Part shown: piece after piece, positions 47,464-55,722 of the stretch
Layout: the number at the start of each line of letters is the position of its first letter
Position numbering within the stretch: the first letter of the stretch is position 1
Source of the DNA: Lysinibacillus sp. PLM2
GTDB taxonomy: Bacteria > Bacillota > Bacilli > Bacillales_A > Planococcaceae
Length of the DNA stretch: 64,000 bases
Direction: 5' to 3'
Assembly: GCA_023168345.1 (NCBI GenBank)
Contig: AP025689.1
Coordinates: forward strand, 3,240,001-3,304,000
Translations under genes and position numbers: made by a program
The notes under the pieces: generated by a model
What the model was told of the DNA's origin: nothing
Databases searched by the model: none
Seen by the model: the letters and a program-made list of their open reading frames with translations, nothing else

Positions 47464-47469
47464 AGTTCT

Positions 47470-48198
47470 TTATACTCGAATAGTATTCAGTTGTCCTTTT
47501 TCGTTTATTTCATATCCACAAGTCAGTATTGCTTGTTCTGCAAGTACGAATAAGGAATCAATATAAAAATTGCTTAATTTCAACTCTTTATTAACGATAG
47601 ACAATTCTGTACAACCTAATATCACTTTATCGCAATTTAACTGAAGCATTGCATGTTCTATTTGATTCCATTTCTTAGAATCAACATCTAAACCAGCTTT
47701 AACAAAATCATAAATCACAGACATTACTTCTTTTTGTGTAAATGAATCAGGAATAATTGGTTGTATATCTTCCTCGATTAAGGCGCGCTGATAGACACCA
47801 GCCGCTAAAGTACCATCAGTAGCTAATATCCCCACTCTTTTTGCTCCTAATTGACCAGCTCTTTTTGCTGTTTCACGAATCATATGAATAACAGGTACTG
47901 GAGATGAAGCTTGCAACTCATCATAAAATGTATGAGCCGTATTACAAGGAATACAAATGACATCCGCACCATGAGATGCTAATTTTTTTGCATCTTTCAC
48001 TAAATATGGTACAGGATTATCCTCTGACTTATTCAAGATATAGGCTGTTCGATCAGGAATTGTTGTATCGTTGTCTATAATTGTGTGTACATGTTCCTGA
48101 TCCTTTGATGCTTTAGTCAAACGAACAATCATTTCACCTAAAAACATGGTCGCAAGCGGACCGACACCACCAATAATTCCTAATGTTTTTCTTTTCAT
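47470..48198 (-). CDS. racD: aspartate racemase (Asp/Glu racemase family)
   Basis: This 242-residue PLP-independent racemase interconverts L- and D-aspartate. The two catalytic cysteines are Cys85 in IPCNTAH and Cys196 in LGCTELS, and GIIGGVGPLAT opens the protein. Its start abuts the stop of the D-aspartate ligase gene, as in Enterococcus faecium where the racemase and ligase genes are neighbours. It would supply D-Asp for the peptidoglycan side chain. Glutamate racemase is less likely, as the N terminus is of the YgeA/RacD type. Confidence 0.9.
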   Translation of the reverse strand: MKRKTLGIIGGVGPLATMFLGEMIVRLTKASKDQEHVHTIIDNDTTIPDRTAYILNKSEDNPVPYLVKDAKKLASHGADVICIPCNTAHTFYDELQASSPVPVIHMIRETAKRAGQLGAKRVGILATDGTLAAGVYQRALIEEDIQPIIPDSFTQKEVMSVIYDFVKAGLDVDSKKWNQIEHAMLQLNCDKVILGCTELSIVNKELKLSNFYIDSLFVLAEQAILTCGYEINEKGQLNTIRV

Positions 48199-49419
48199 TT
48201 ATTCTGCCAAACCTTTTTTATTAAAGTATTTCTTATATTTACGGTAATAATTTAAATTATTTAGTGTTAATTTTATCCAACGCTTAAAATTCATATCTTT
48301 TTTAAAGAAAAGGGAATTTGTCCATTTACCATCTCGAATTAGTTTTTTCGCTTCGAGTTTCAGTTTTTCATTTGAAGCATATTTAAAAAGTACACCTTTT
48401 GGGATGATCATCCATAAATGCTTATTGTTAGCATATGTTAATTCTTGATTAATGTTCAACATATGGTCATCTGCAACGTATTTCATTAAATTATAACCTG
48501 CTGCTGTTACATAATAACTAGAACGTCCATTACGCAAGTTAATCTCAAATAATTTGTATTCGCCATCTCGAGCGTCGTATTTCATATCAAAGTTCGCAAA
48601 GCCCGTATAACCAATATCTTCTAAGAAGAAACGGACTTTATCCATTAATTTTTCATCGAATGTCGTAATGATCGCCGCATAGCTTCCAATTCCTTCAGGA
48701 GAATGCTCCTCTAAAATCGGGTTACCAAGGCACATTAATTTTACTTTGCCATCTTTTCCTACATATGCATTCATCACTCGCATGTAAGAGTCATCACCTG
48801 GGATAAATTCTTGAACAATCATTGTATCCTGATATGTAGAGCTATAAATGGCCTTTAAAATTGCAGATTTTTCTTCTTCATCATGTGCAACAAATACCTT
48901 CTTTTTCCCTGGGAAACTACAAGCCCAATAAGCTACAGAGTTAGAAGCCTTTAAAATAATTGGATATTCAAATGGTGGTGTGAAATCTTGATAATTTTCT
49001 GCTGTTACTGTTGTGGTACCGGGATATTTGAACTCGTACTTTTCACACATTTTATAAAAGTTTTCTTTTAATAAAATCTTGTCCATTAATGCTTCATCAA
49101 TATATGGGACAGTAAAGTATTGTTGTAATGCTGGTTTATTTTTAATAATTAGCTTTGCGTAATCATCACCACAAGCAAGTAGTAACAATTGTTTATCACT
49201 ATATTGTTTTGCAATTTTTTCAAGAGCAGGAACAAATACTTCTTGTTGATTTAAATTGGCGATTGCTTTGAAATTTAAAATACTACTATCTTGAGTGGCA
49301 GTTAAATGCGAACGCCCTAATACAAGCGGTTTAATTCCATAAGCTTCATAGAAGGCTCTTGCCATTCCATATGCGTTCATATCTGAACCTAGTAATATCG
49401 GTAAAAATGGTTGCTCCAT
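48199..49419 (-). CDS. D-aspartate ligase, ATP-grasp (Asl type)
   Basis: This 406-residue ATP-grasp enzyme begins PILLGSDMNAYGMARAF, very like E. faecium Aslfm. FIPGDDSYMRVMNAYV, CLGNPILEEHSPEGIGSY and TGFANFDMKYD follow, then FEINLRNGRSSYY with the metal-binding Glu/Asn. Such ligases attach D-Asp to the side-chain amino group of L-Lys in the peptidoglycan precursor, forming the cross-bridge. The coupled racemase gene supplies D-Asp. The start is an ATG at 49419 without upstream overlap. The gene pair is monocistronic with a shared terminator. Confidence 0.9.
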   Translation of the reverse strand: MEQPFLPILLGSDMNAYGMARAFYEAYGIKPLVLGRSHLTATQDSSILNFKAIANLNQQEVFVPALEKIAKQYSDKQLLLLACGDDYAKLIIKNKPALQQYFTVPYIDEALMDKILLKENFYKMCEKYEFKYPGTTTVTAENYQDFTPPFEYPIILKASNSVAYWACSFPGKKKVFVAHDEEEKSAILKAIYSSTYQDTMIVQEFIPGDDSYMRVMNAYVGKDGKVKLMCLGNPILEEHSPEGIGSYAAIITTFDEKLMDKVRFFLEDIGYTGFANFDMKYDARDGEYKLFEINLRNGRSSYYVTAAGYNLMKYVADDHMLNINQELTYANNKHLWMIIPKGVLFKYASNEKLKLEAKKLIRDGKWTNSLFFKKDMNFKRWIKLTLNNLNYYRKYKKYFNKKGLAE

Positions 49420-49567
49420 TAAATCTCAGCTCACTTTAGTTATATTTAGTATAGAAGTTAGTTTAACACATATTATATACGATAATAAGTATACATATAT
49501 ATCTACTGTCATATCAAATTCCGTCCCTTAAAAACAAGTGGCTGATAGAAAATTTATCGTTATAGAA

Positions 49568-49606
49568 ATTAAAATTGCTCTAGTTCAAATATAGACTAGA
49601 GCAAAT
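49568..49606 (-). terminator. terminator of the 77-residue protein gene
   Basis: Arms TTGCTCTAGT (49575-49584) and ACTAGAGCAA (49595-49604) are followed by TTTTAATTT on the minus strand. Confidence 0.85.
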
Positions 49607-49619
49607 GAGATAATATTTC

Positions 49620-49853
49620 CTAAGAATGTTTCTTTTCATCTGGAGATTCTTTTCTCCATACTTCTTCTAATAGTTCATCGCCTTCTGTTTTCACTCGTTT
49701 ATTTAGCTCTATAATAGGAATCGCATCTACCGTCTGCATATCCTCGTGTAAATCAAAAAGGCTAATATTTTCTGAGTCAACCATGTCTGGTTTTTCTTGT
49801 GCAGGTAAATCCGCAAAAGCTTTTTTTGATTCAGGGATAGAATCTTTGTTCAT
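49620..49853 (-). CDS. 77-residue acidic protein of unknown function
   Basis: This small hydrophilic protein (MNKDSIPESKKAFADLPAQ..., then SLFDLHEDMQTVDAIPIIEL and ELLEEVWRKESPDEKKHS) has one predicted helix in its second half and no membrane segment. AAAGGAG lies before ATG 49853. It has its own terminator and no clear partner. I do not recognise the family; a stress- or spore-related accessory role would be a guess. Confidence 0.75.
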   Translation of the reverse strand: MNKDSIPESKKAFADLPAQEKPDMVDSENISLFDLHEDMQTVDAIPIIELNKRVKTEGDELLEEVWRKESPDEKKHS

Positions 49854-49910
49854 AAAACACACTCCTTTAAAGTTAGTTTGTTCTATGAATATGAGCTTAT
49901 ACGAACCAAA

Positions 49911-50606
49911 TTAGGCTAAAAGATACTGAATTTGATCAGCAAAATTTAAATTTTTTGGTTCCCATTGTCGTACCGGACAATTTACAACTTGATATTTTAA
50001 TCCTGAAGCATTTAAAAATCGTACAAAGTTTTGATCAAACCATGGTGGTGTCCATGCTCCGGAACGACAAATATGAATAAGTGATGTGTTTACTTTCGTA
50101 TGTAAATCTTGAATTTCTAAGTACTTGATATCAAATACTTGATTTAAATGCTTAAAAAATTCAGGTTTTTCTTTTGTAAAAGGACTATAAATTATGTTTG
50201 CATTTTTCACTACTTGTTCTTTCAAAAGAAATCCGAGCCAATTTGCGCAATTCACCTCTAAGGATATTGTACCTCCATAGCCTAAATCAGAATGAGCATC
50301 AAAAAGATATACATCAGTACACTGAAATTTTTTAGCAATGTCATAGGACAAAACATGCGAATCTGAGACGTAAACTTTCGTCTTTTTATTAAAAATAAAA
50401 ATCTGTTTGATTCTATCCCAAAAAGAATCAACTTCACTTGATAACTTAAATAAATTTTGAATATTTTTTCCTTGTGACTTCAATTGAAAATATTTTTTAT
50501 ACCATTCATCAACTATTGTTCTTTCATTTTCTATATTAGATATAATCCCTTGATTTTCTGTGGAAATAAAGTAGTCCCAATCTATTGATAATAAACTGTT
50601 TCCCAT
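49911..50606 (-). CDS. UPF0489/arginase-like metal-binding protein
   Basis: This 231-residue cytoplasmic protein has LSIDWDYF at its start and VSDSH near residue 83. LFDAHSDLGYGG is the Asp-Ala-His-x-Asp metal motif of the arginase/ureohydrolase fold, and VNCANWLG and a cysteine-containing CRSGAWTPPWFD follow. The DAHSDL plus NWL pattern fits the UPF0489 family. A di-metal hydrolase acting on an amide or guanidino group is plausible but unproved. GAGGTG precedes the ATG. It stands alone, divergent from the flavoprotein gene. Confidence 0.65.
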   Translation of the reverse strand: MGNSLLSIDWDYFISTENQGIISNIENERTIVDEWYKKYFQLKSQGKNIQNLFKLSSEVDSFWDRIKQIFIFNKKTKVYVSDSHVLSYDIAKKFQCTDVYLFDAHSDLGYGGTISLEVNCANWLGFLLKEQVVKNANIIYSPFTKEKPEFFKHLNQVFDIKYLEIQDLHTKVNTSLIHICRSGAWTPPWFDQNFVRFLNASGLKYQVVNCPVRQWEPKNLNFADQIQYLLA

Positions 50607-50767
50607 TATATCACCTCAAAAATTCTTGATTCTATCAGTCTTTTATAATAATAATAGTACTTTTATTAAGGTTGTTCAAATGTTCCACTAATCACTTTTT
50701 TTGGGAATTTAGTGTCTTTTTTGATAGAATTATATTGTTTCATTTTGATATAAGGAGGAATGTTTCA

Positions 50768-51328
50768 ATGTATGATGTAGCTATTATTGGTGGAGGCCCT
50801 GCTGGAGGAAGTGCTGCAATTTATACAGCTAAAGCGGGCAAAAAAACAATCATCATCGATAGTAATCAAGGTGTAACAAAACGTGCAATGTTAAATAATC
50901 ATTATGGTGTAGTAGAAATTACTGGACCCGGTTTAGTAGAAACAGGTCTTAATCAAGCGAAAAAATTTGGAGCTGAGCTTGCTGAGACAAAAGTGACAAA
51001 TATTAGAAAGCTTGAACAAGGTTTTAAATTACAAACTGAAGATGGAGAATTTGAAGCAAAATATGTAATTTTGGCTACCGGCTTTTTAATGGATTTAGCT
51101 GAACAGGTAGGCATTAAAACAAAACCTGGCACTGAACCAAGAGTAAAAACAATTTTCGATGTAGATCTTTTGGGTAAAACAAATATCGAGGGTATTTGGG
51201 CAGCAGGTACTTGTGCCGGTGTCTGCGTTCATACTATTATTACTGCTGGAGATGGGGCGAAGGTAGCCATTAATATAATAAGCGAAATGAACGGCGAACG
51301 CTACGTTGATCATGATGTATTGAAATAA
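50768..51328 (+). CDS. short FAD-binding thioredoxin-reductase-like protein lacking the CxxC
   Basis: This 186-residue single-domain flavoprotein has the Rossmann FAD motif IIGGGPAGGSAAIYTAKAG at residues 6-24, IIIDSNQG, and the second FAD motif VILATGF near residue 100. GIWAAGTCAGVCVHTIITAGDGA lies near the end. It resembles thioredoxin reductase but has no NADPH domain and no active-site CxxC; that position reads RAMLNNHYG. It may be an oxidoreductase that takes electrons from a partner. AAGGAGG precedes ATG 50768. Confidence 0.75.
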   Translation: MYDVAIIGGGPAGGSAAIYTAKAGKKTIIIDSNQGVTKRAMLNNHYGVVEITGPGLVETGLNQAKKFGAELAETKVTNIRKLEQGFKLQTEDGEFEAKYVILATGFLMDLAEQVGIKTKPGTEPRVKTIFDVDLLGKTNIEGIWAAGTCAGVCVHTIITAGDGAKVAINIISEMNGERYVDHDVLK

Positions 51329-51346
51329 TAATTTCTCCCAAAATTA

Positions 51347-51390
51347 AACGGGCAAATATTGTTTACTTTAACAATATTTGTCCGTTCCTA
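51347..51390 (+). terminator. terminator of the flavoprotein gene
   Basis: 17-bp arms with one mismatch (51347-51363 and 51370-51386; core GGCAAATATTGTT) lie between two convergent genes. The T-tract is weak. Confidence 0.8.
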
Positions 51391-51422
51391 GTTTCATAAA
51401 ACTTACTTCCAAAGTCAAAATT

Positions 51423-52604
51423 TTATATCGATTTCAATGCCTGTAGTACATCCGCTTTTAAATCCTCTATATGCTCTAAACCTACAGAAAAGCGAACAAA
51501 ATTCACAGGAATTCCTGCTGTTTTCATTTGCTCTTCATTTAATGCACCTTCCCACATTGAAGCGGTATGTACAGCCAATGATTCAACTCCTCCAAGACTT
51601 ACAGCATTTGTTGTTAATTTTAATGATGATACGAATCGTTGAGTTGCTGCATAGTCACCTTTTATAGCAAAGGCAATAACTGCTCCAAAGCCCTTCATTT
51701 GCTTTTTTGCAATGCCATGTTGTGGGTGGCTTTCTAAACCAGGATAATATACATTTTCAATTTGAGGTAATTGTTCTAAAAATTTCGCAAGTCTAAGAGC
51801 ATTCTCATTAATACGCTCCATTCTAACCGGTAACGTTCTAAGTCCTCTAAGTAGTAGCCATGCATCCATTGGTGATAATACCGAACCAAGTGATGTATGG
51901 GTGTCCCAAATTTTTTCGGCTAACTCATTGCTCGTACAAATAACCCCTGCTGTAATATCATGATGACCACCTAGATATTTTGTTGCACTATGTACGATTA
52001 CATCTACACCGAAATCATGTGGACGTTGATTTATTGGTGAAGCAAAAGTATTATCAGCTACAACTAGAATGCCATGTTTTTTTGCGAATTCTACCACGGC
52101 CTCTATATCAGTCACTACTAGCGTTGGATTCACTGGTGTCTCTATCATAATTAATTTTGTATTTGGTCGAATCGCTTCCTCAAAATTTTTAACATCCGCT
52201 TGTTCAACGACTGTTGTCTCCACTCCAAACCTTGGTAGCATCTCGTCCATTATTTTTGTAGTACTCATATAATGACGAGTTTGTGCAATAACATGATCGC
52301 CCGCAGAAACAAGTGACAACAATGTAGTTGCTATAGCACCCATACCAGAACTAGAGACAAGGGCTGTTTCAGTTCCTTCAAGTTCTGCCATAATGGATAT
52401 TACTCGATCATGTACTGGATTTCCGTAGCGAGTATAATAATTTCCATGGCGTGGTGTACCTGCCATTTCTGCAAATTCGGTTGGATCATTAGCCGAAAAT
52501 GTAGCTGTATAGTAAATAGCTGGTGCTACTGTTCCCTCTTTCTGTTTCCATTCCCCATCTGCATGTAGAACTACTGTTTCTTTGTTTATATTTTTATCCA
52601 CCAT
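51423..52604 (-). CDS. Cys/Met-metabolism PLP enzyme (methionine gamma-lyase or cystathionine lyase type)
   Basis: This 393-residue trans-sulphuration enzyme has the PLP lysine Lys209 in VHSATKYLGG. Tyr60 and Arg59 lie in NYYTRYGNPV, with SSSGMGAIATTLL and VADNTFASP. It degrades or builds sulphur amino acids. In methionine gamma-lyases a Cys follows the active-site Tyr; here that position reads HYMST, so a gamma-lyase of other specificity, or a cystathionine synthase/lyase, is equally possible. AAAGGGGG precedes the ATG. Monocistronic. Confidence 0.87.
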   Translation of the reverse strand: MVDKNINKETVVLHADGEWKQKEGTVAPAIYYTATFSANDPTEFAEMAGTPRHGNYYTRYGNPVHDRVISIMAELEGTETALVSSSGMGAIATTLLSLVSAGDHVIAQTRHYMSTTKIMDEMLPRFGVETTVVEQADVKNFEEAIRPNTKLIMIETPVNPTLVVTDIEAVVEFAKKHGILVVADNTFASPINQRPHDFGVDVIVHSATKYLGGHHDITAGVICTSNELAEKIWDTHTSLGSVLSPMDAWLLLRGLRTLPVRMERINENALRLAKFLEQLPQIENVYYPGLESHPQHGIAKKQMKGFGAVIAFAIKGDYAATQRFVSSLKLTTNAVSLGGVESLAVHTASMWEGALNEEQMKTAGIPVNFVRFSVGLEHIEDLKADVLQALKSI

Positions 52605-52712
52605 TTCACTCCCCCTTTATTTTTTATAATATTTATTGGTAGAATAAATAAATTTTAATATGTAACATTACGTACTTCAATACAATATTTAGAAATTACA
52701 GAAAATTCTATC

Positions 52713-52740
52713 AAAAAAAAGCGCCCCATTACGGAGCGCG
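52713..52740 (-). terminator. terminator of the gamma-type SASP gene
   Basis: GCGCTCC/GGGGCGC stem (52721-52739) with a five-base loop is followed by eight T residues on the minus strand. Confidence 0.92.
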
Positions 52741-52752
52741 AAAATTTAAAAT

Positions 52753-53250
52753 TTATTGATTTTGATTTTGATTCGATTGTGCGTTTTGGCGTTTTACTTC
52801 TTCGATATCAGTACCAGCTACTGTTTGGTTACCGAATGATTGTTTTGCAGCTGGTTTACCGAATGGACCTGCTTCTTGGGCTATTTCTTCGCGCACTTTT
52901 TGAATATTGGTACCCGAAGCTGTTTGTCCTTGTGCACCAAACGAAGGTGAACTTGCAGCTGGTTTGCTAAATGGACCTGCTTCTTGAGCTATTTCCTCAC
53001 GTACTTTTTGAATATTGGTACCTGAAGCTGTTTGTCCTTGTGCACCAAACGAAGGTTGATTTGCAGCTGGCTTACCAAATGGACCTGCTTCTTGAGCTAT
53101 TTCCTCACGTACTTTTTGAATATCTGTACCTGAAGCTGTTGTTCCTCCTGAGAAGCTATTTGCCCCAGCATTAGACCCAGCATTTTGACGTTTTACCTCT
53201 TCAATATCTGTACCTGCTACTGTGCGATTATTATTGTTGTTGTTATTCAT
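52753..53250 (-). CDS. gamma-type small acid-soluble spore protein with internal repeats
   Basis: This 165-residue spore storage protein consists of five modules of the gamma-SASP type. The outer two read TVAGTDIEEVKRQNA. The middle three are longer repeats (36, 36 and 33 residues) with core GTNIQKVREEIAQEAG and a FGKPAA tail. After germination, such proteins are cut by the GPR protease at sites within these repeats and supply amino acids. ATG 53250 has GGAGGTG upstream; a candidate forespore (SigG) promoter lies 33 bp before it. Its size is nearly double that of SspE. Confidence 0.9.
   Translation of the reverse strand: MNNNNNNNRTVAGTDIEEVKRQNAGSNAGANSFSGGTTASGTDIQKVREEIAQEAGPFGKPAANQPSFGAQGQTASGTNIQKVREEIAQEAGPFSKPAASSPSFGAQGQTASGTNIQKVREEIAQEAGPFGKPAAKQSFGNQTVAGTDIEEVKRQNAQSNQNQNQ
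52825..53139 (-). repeat. three tandem 108/108/99-bp repeats within the SASP gene
   Basis: Codons 38-73, 74-109 and 110-142 are tandem direct repeats (53139-53032, 53031-52924, 52923-52825), highly similar at DNA level. The last lacks three codons. Recent duplication or recombination is likely. Confidence 0.88.
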
Positions 53251-53282
53251 CAAAAGCACCTCCATTTTTTTTGGTACGGTTT

Positions 53283-53312
53283 TATCATGCCAAAATCAAA
53301 TGACATTATGAC
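53283..53312 (-). promoter_or_regulatory. candidate SigG promoter of the gamma-SASP gene
   Basis: On the minus strand GTCATA (53312-53307), a 17-bp spacer and CATGATA (53289-53283) resemble the SigG elements (G-H-A-T-R and CATWHTA) with a few changes. Confidence 0.5.
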
Positions 53313-53439
53313 TAATATTTATTTTTATTTTGTGTATAAAAAATGGACTTCTTTAATCACTGCACTTTTCTAACTTTCATTTTTTCAAAACCACATGTTC
53401 ATGTTTTTTCTAAAAATTGTTATGCAAAATTTTTTATTT

Positions 53440-53468
53440 TTGTTGCAATCTATATTCGCTATTATAAT
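53440..53468 (+). promoter_or_regulatory. candidate SigA promoter of the first protease gene
   Basis: TTGTTG (53440-53445), an exact 17-bp spacer and TATAAT (53463-53468). It lies 130 bp before the start codon, leaving an AT-rich leader with no other visible element. Confidence 0.65.
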
Positions 53469-53600
53469 TATTAATTTGATTTACATATTTTCCCCATAGT
53501 TAATATAACTTTCTATAAGAATACCAATGACAACCATACACTCCTAATAGTAAAATGTTAATAATTAATTGAATTAATTGTTATTTTTAGGGAGGTGGAA

Positions 53601-55364
53601 ATGGTGTTTTGCACAAAATGTGGGGAAAATAATGAAAAAGAAGCGAAGTTCTGTTCTAATTGCGGACAACCAATGAATCAGATTATACAACCCCAAACTC
53701 CTCATAATGATCCATCTTTTTCTACAAACCAAGAGCAGGATGTACATTCATTTAATGAAGAGAATAAAATCCAACGATATGAAATGCCAAAAGGTTTTGA
53801 CTATGGTGATATAGAAAATGGTCCTTATAAAAGCGATCAACAACCAAATAACCAATCAGAAGTCAATGAACAACAGTTTGGTTCTCAGCAACCTAATCAT
53901 TTTCAAAATCCTATTACTCCCCCACTTCAACAACAAGGGGCACAACGTTATCAACCAATTAAGAAAAATAGTAATGCGAAGGTTTGGATTATTTCTGGTG
54001 CATCTGTATTAATTGTACTTATCCTTGCTATTAGCTTTATTGTTTTAAATCATCAAAAGTCCACTACTTTTGATAGAGATCCAAAAACTGAACAAATTGC
54101 TTCACCTGTTGATACCGAAAAAGAAACTAATGAAGATGATGAAAACCAATCCGTGCAGGGTGAAGAAAAAGAGAAGACTCAAATTATTAAGGAGTCAATG
54201 CCAAAAGTATTTACCATTCTTACAGAAGAGGGAATGGGATCTGGTTTCCTTTATAAAAAAGGTGGATATATCGTAACAAATGCACACGTCGTTGCTGGTT
54301 ATTCAGATGTGATTGTTAGAAATAGCTCAGGACAAGAGTCGATTGGTAAAGTGATTGGTTTATCAGATTACTCTGATATTGCTTTAATATATTCAGAGGC
54401 TTATAAAGATACCGAACCATTACCATTAGAATTATCAGCTTCTGAAATAGGTATTGAAGTTATTGCTATCGGTAGCCCTCAAGGTTTCGAAAACACAGCT
54501 ACATTTGGTTATTTGACTGGTAGTGATCGTGAAATGGCGATTGAAGGTTATAATTTTGTGTATGATCATCTTTATCAAATCGATGCCCAAATCGATCAAG
54601 GTAGTAGTGGTGGGCCTTTATTTGATGCATCAACTGGAAAAGTAATCGGTATTAACTCATTAATTTATACAAACAATGAAACATTCGGATTCTCGATCCC
54701 ATTACATACGGTTGCAGAACAATTTGATAATTGGATCAGTAACCCTATGAGTCCAAATGATGTCATAGCCGTCAATGTGTATGATGATTATGCATCCAAC
54801 TCAAGTTATGATGATTATACTACGGAAGACTATTCGGGCTTCTGGGATTATTATGATCAATATTTTGGAGATTACTCTAACGAAGATTCTTATACAAATG
54901 ACGATTATTATGAAGAAGATTACTATTACGAAGATGATTCTTATACAGAAGACTATTATTACGAAGATGATTCTTATGACGACTATTGGAATGACAATGG
55001 ATATCTATTCGATGAATCATCATTAACGTACTTTATTGAATCTTACTTTGAATATTATAAATGGGCAATGGAAGATTCAGATTTTTATTGGATAGAAGAT
55101 ATGGTATCCTCTGATAGTTACATTTATAGTGATTTACAAAACATCGTAGAAGGCAGTACAGGTGAAATTTTCGATGATGGAATATATGAAATTTCAAGCA
55201 TTGATATTTACGATGATTATGCCTTAGTAACTACTTATGAAGAAGAATATTTCTACGATGAAAATGGTGATTATGTATATTATCAGTATGATGTAGAATA
55301 TACAATTATATTAGATGAATATGGGAATTACCTAATTTCAGATATTTATTACTATCAATATTAA
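53601..55364 (+). CDS. zinc-ribbon, membrane-anchored trypsin-like protease with acidic/Tyr-rich tail (copy 1)
   Basis: This 587-residue protein has four parts. A zinc ribbon (Cys4, Cys7, Cys18, Cys21) is followed by a 100-residue Gln/Asn/Pro-rich linker. One membrane helix (about 127-149) leads to an acidic juxtamembrane segment. A trypsin-like S1C domain follows with triad His229 (NAHVV), Asp259 (SDIALI) and Ser336 (GSSGGP). A long Asp/Glu/Tyr-rich region (about 390-465) leads to a C-terminal domain that looks like the NTF2-like domain of TcaA/YvbJ proteins. There is no PDZ domain, unlike HtrA. The ATG at 53601 follows GGAGG; a GTG at 53595 lies in that site. A paralogue follows directly. 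Confidence 0.85.
   Translation: MVFCTKCGENNEKEAKFCSNCGQPMNQIIQPQTPHNDPSFSTNQEQDVHSFNEENKIQRYEMPKGFDYGDIENGPYKSDQQPNNQSEVNEQQFGSQQPNHFQNPITPPLQQQGAQRYQPIKKNSNAKVWIISGASVLIVLILAISFIVLNHQKSTTFDRDPKTEQIASPVDTEKETNEDDENQSVQGEEKEKTQIIKESMPKVFTILTEEGMGSGFLYKKGGYIVTNAHVVAGYSDVIVRNSSGQESIGKVIGLSDYSDIALIYSEAYKDTEPLPLELSASEIGIEVIAIGSPQGFENTATFGYLTGSDREMAIEGYNFVYDHLYQIDAQIDQGSSGGPLFDASTGKVIGINSLIYTNNETFGFSIPLHTVAEQFDNWISNPMSPNDVIAVNVYDDYASNSSYDDYTTEDYSGFWDYYDQYFGDYSNEDSYTNDDYYEEDYYYEDDSYTEDYYYEDDSYDDYWNDNGYLFDESSLTYFIESYFEYYKWAMEDSDFYWIEDMVSSDSYIYSDLQNIVEGSTGEIFDDGIYEISSIDIYDDYALVTTYEEEYFYDENGDYVYYQYDVEYTIILDEYGNYLISDIYYYQY
54924..54977 (+). repeat. 33-bp-offset duplication in the acidic/Tyr tail
   Basis: The 21-base block at 54924-54944 (begins TATTACGAAGATGATTC) recurs exactly at 54957-54977. 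The 33-bp offset repeats 11 codons (EDYYYEDDSYT). It is absent from the second copy of the protein. Confidence 0.85.
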
Positions 55365-55373
55365 AATCAATAA

Positions 55374-55430
55374 AAAAACTGTCCTTTAAATTGTCGTCTT
55401 TATGCTGATTTAAAGTGACAGTTTTTAATT
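55374..55430 (+). terminator. terminator of the first protease gene
   Basis: AAAAACTGTC and GACAGTTTTT arms, with inner TTTAAA pairing and a loop of about 20 bases, end in TTTTTAATTTTTT. Confidence 0.82.
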
Positions 55431-55722
55431 TTTTGTAAATAAAAAATTTATTAGCACCCTATGCCCTCCTTTAGCATTTATGTATATAGAACTGTATATA
55501 ATAAAACTGGGTAATATTGATTATAATAATTCCTTATTCATGATTAATTCAACAATATCCCACACCATTCTTGTCATTTCACATCCCCTTTACGTTTCCC
55601 ATTTGCTTAGTTACCCTGTATTCGAGCCATTTGTAATAATTTTATTTCCTTTTTTAAATTGAATGAATTTGAAAGTAAGCTCTCTTTTTTTATTGTAAAA
55701 TTAAAAAATTAGGAGGTGGATT
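55431..55722. other. non-coding spacer between the two protease genes
   Basis: About 290 AT-rich bases with no gene or RNA that I can recognise. The ribosome binding site AGGAGGTGG at the end belongs to copy 2. I see no clear -35/-10 pair, so the second copy may use a weak or alternative-sigma promoter. Confidence 0.5.

Noticed and set aside
48199-49419. Carbamoyl-phosphate-synthase-like or RimK-type ATP-grasp, perhaps for a peptide natural product
   Set aside because: The close match of conserved blocks to Enterococcus D-aspartate ligase and the coupled aspartate racemase explain it better; no precursor peptide gene is nearby.
54775-55026. Plus-strand ORF rich in Met/Ile in another frame
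   Set aside because: Shadow frame of the Asp/Tyr-coding tract of the protease gene.
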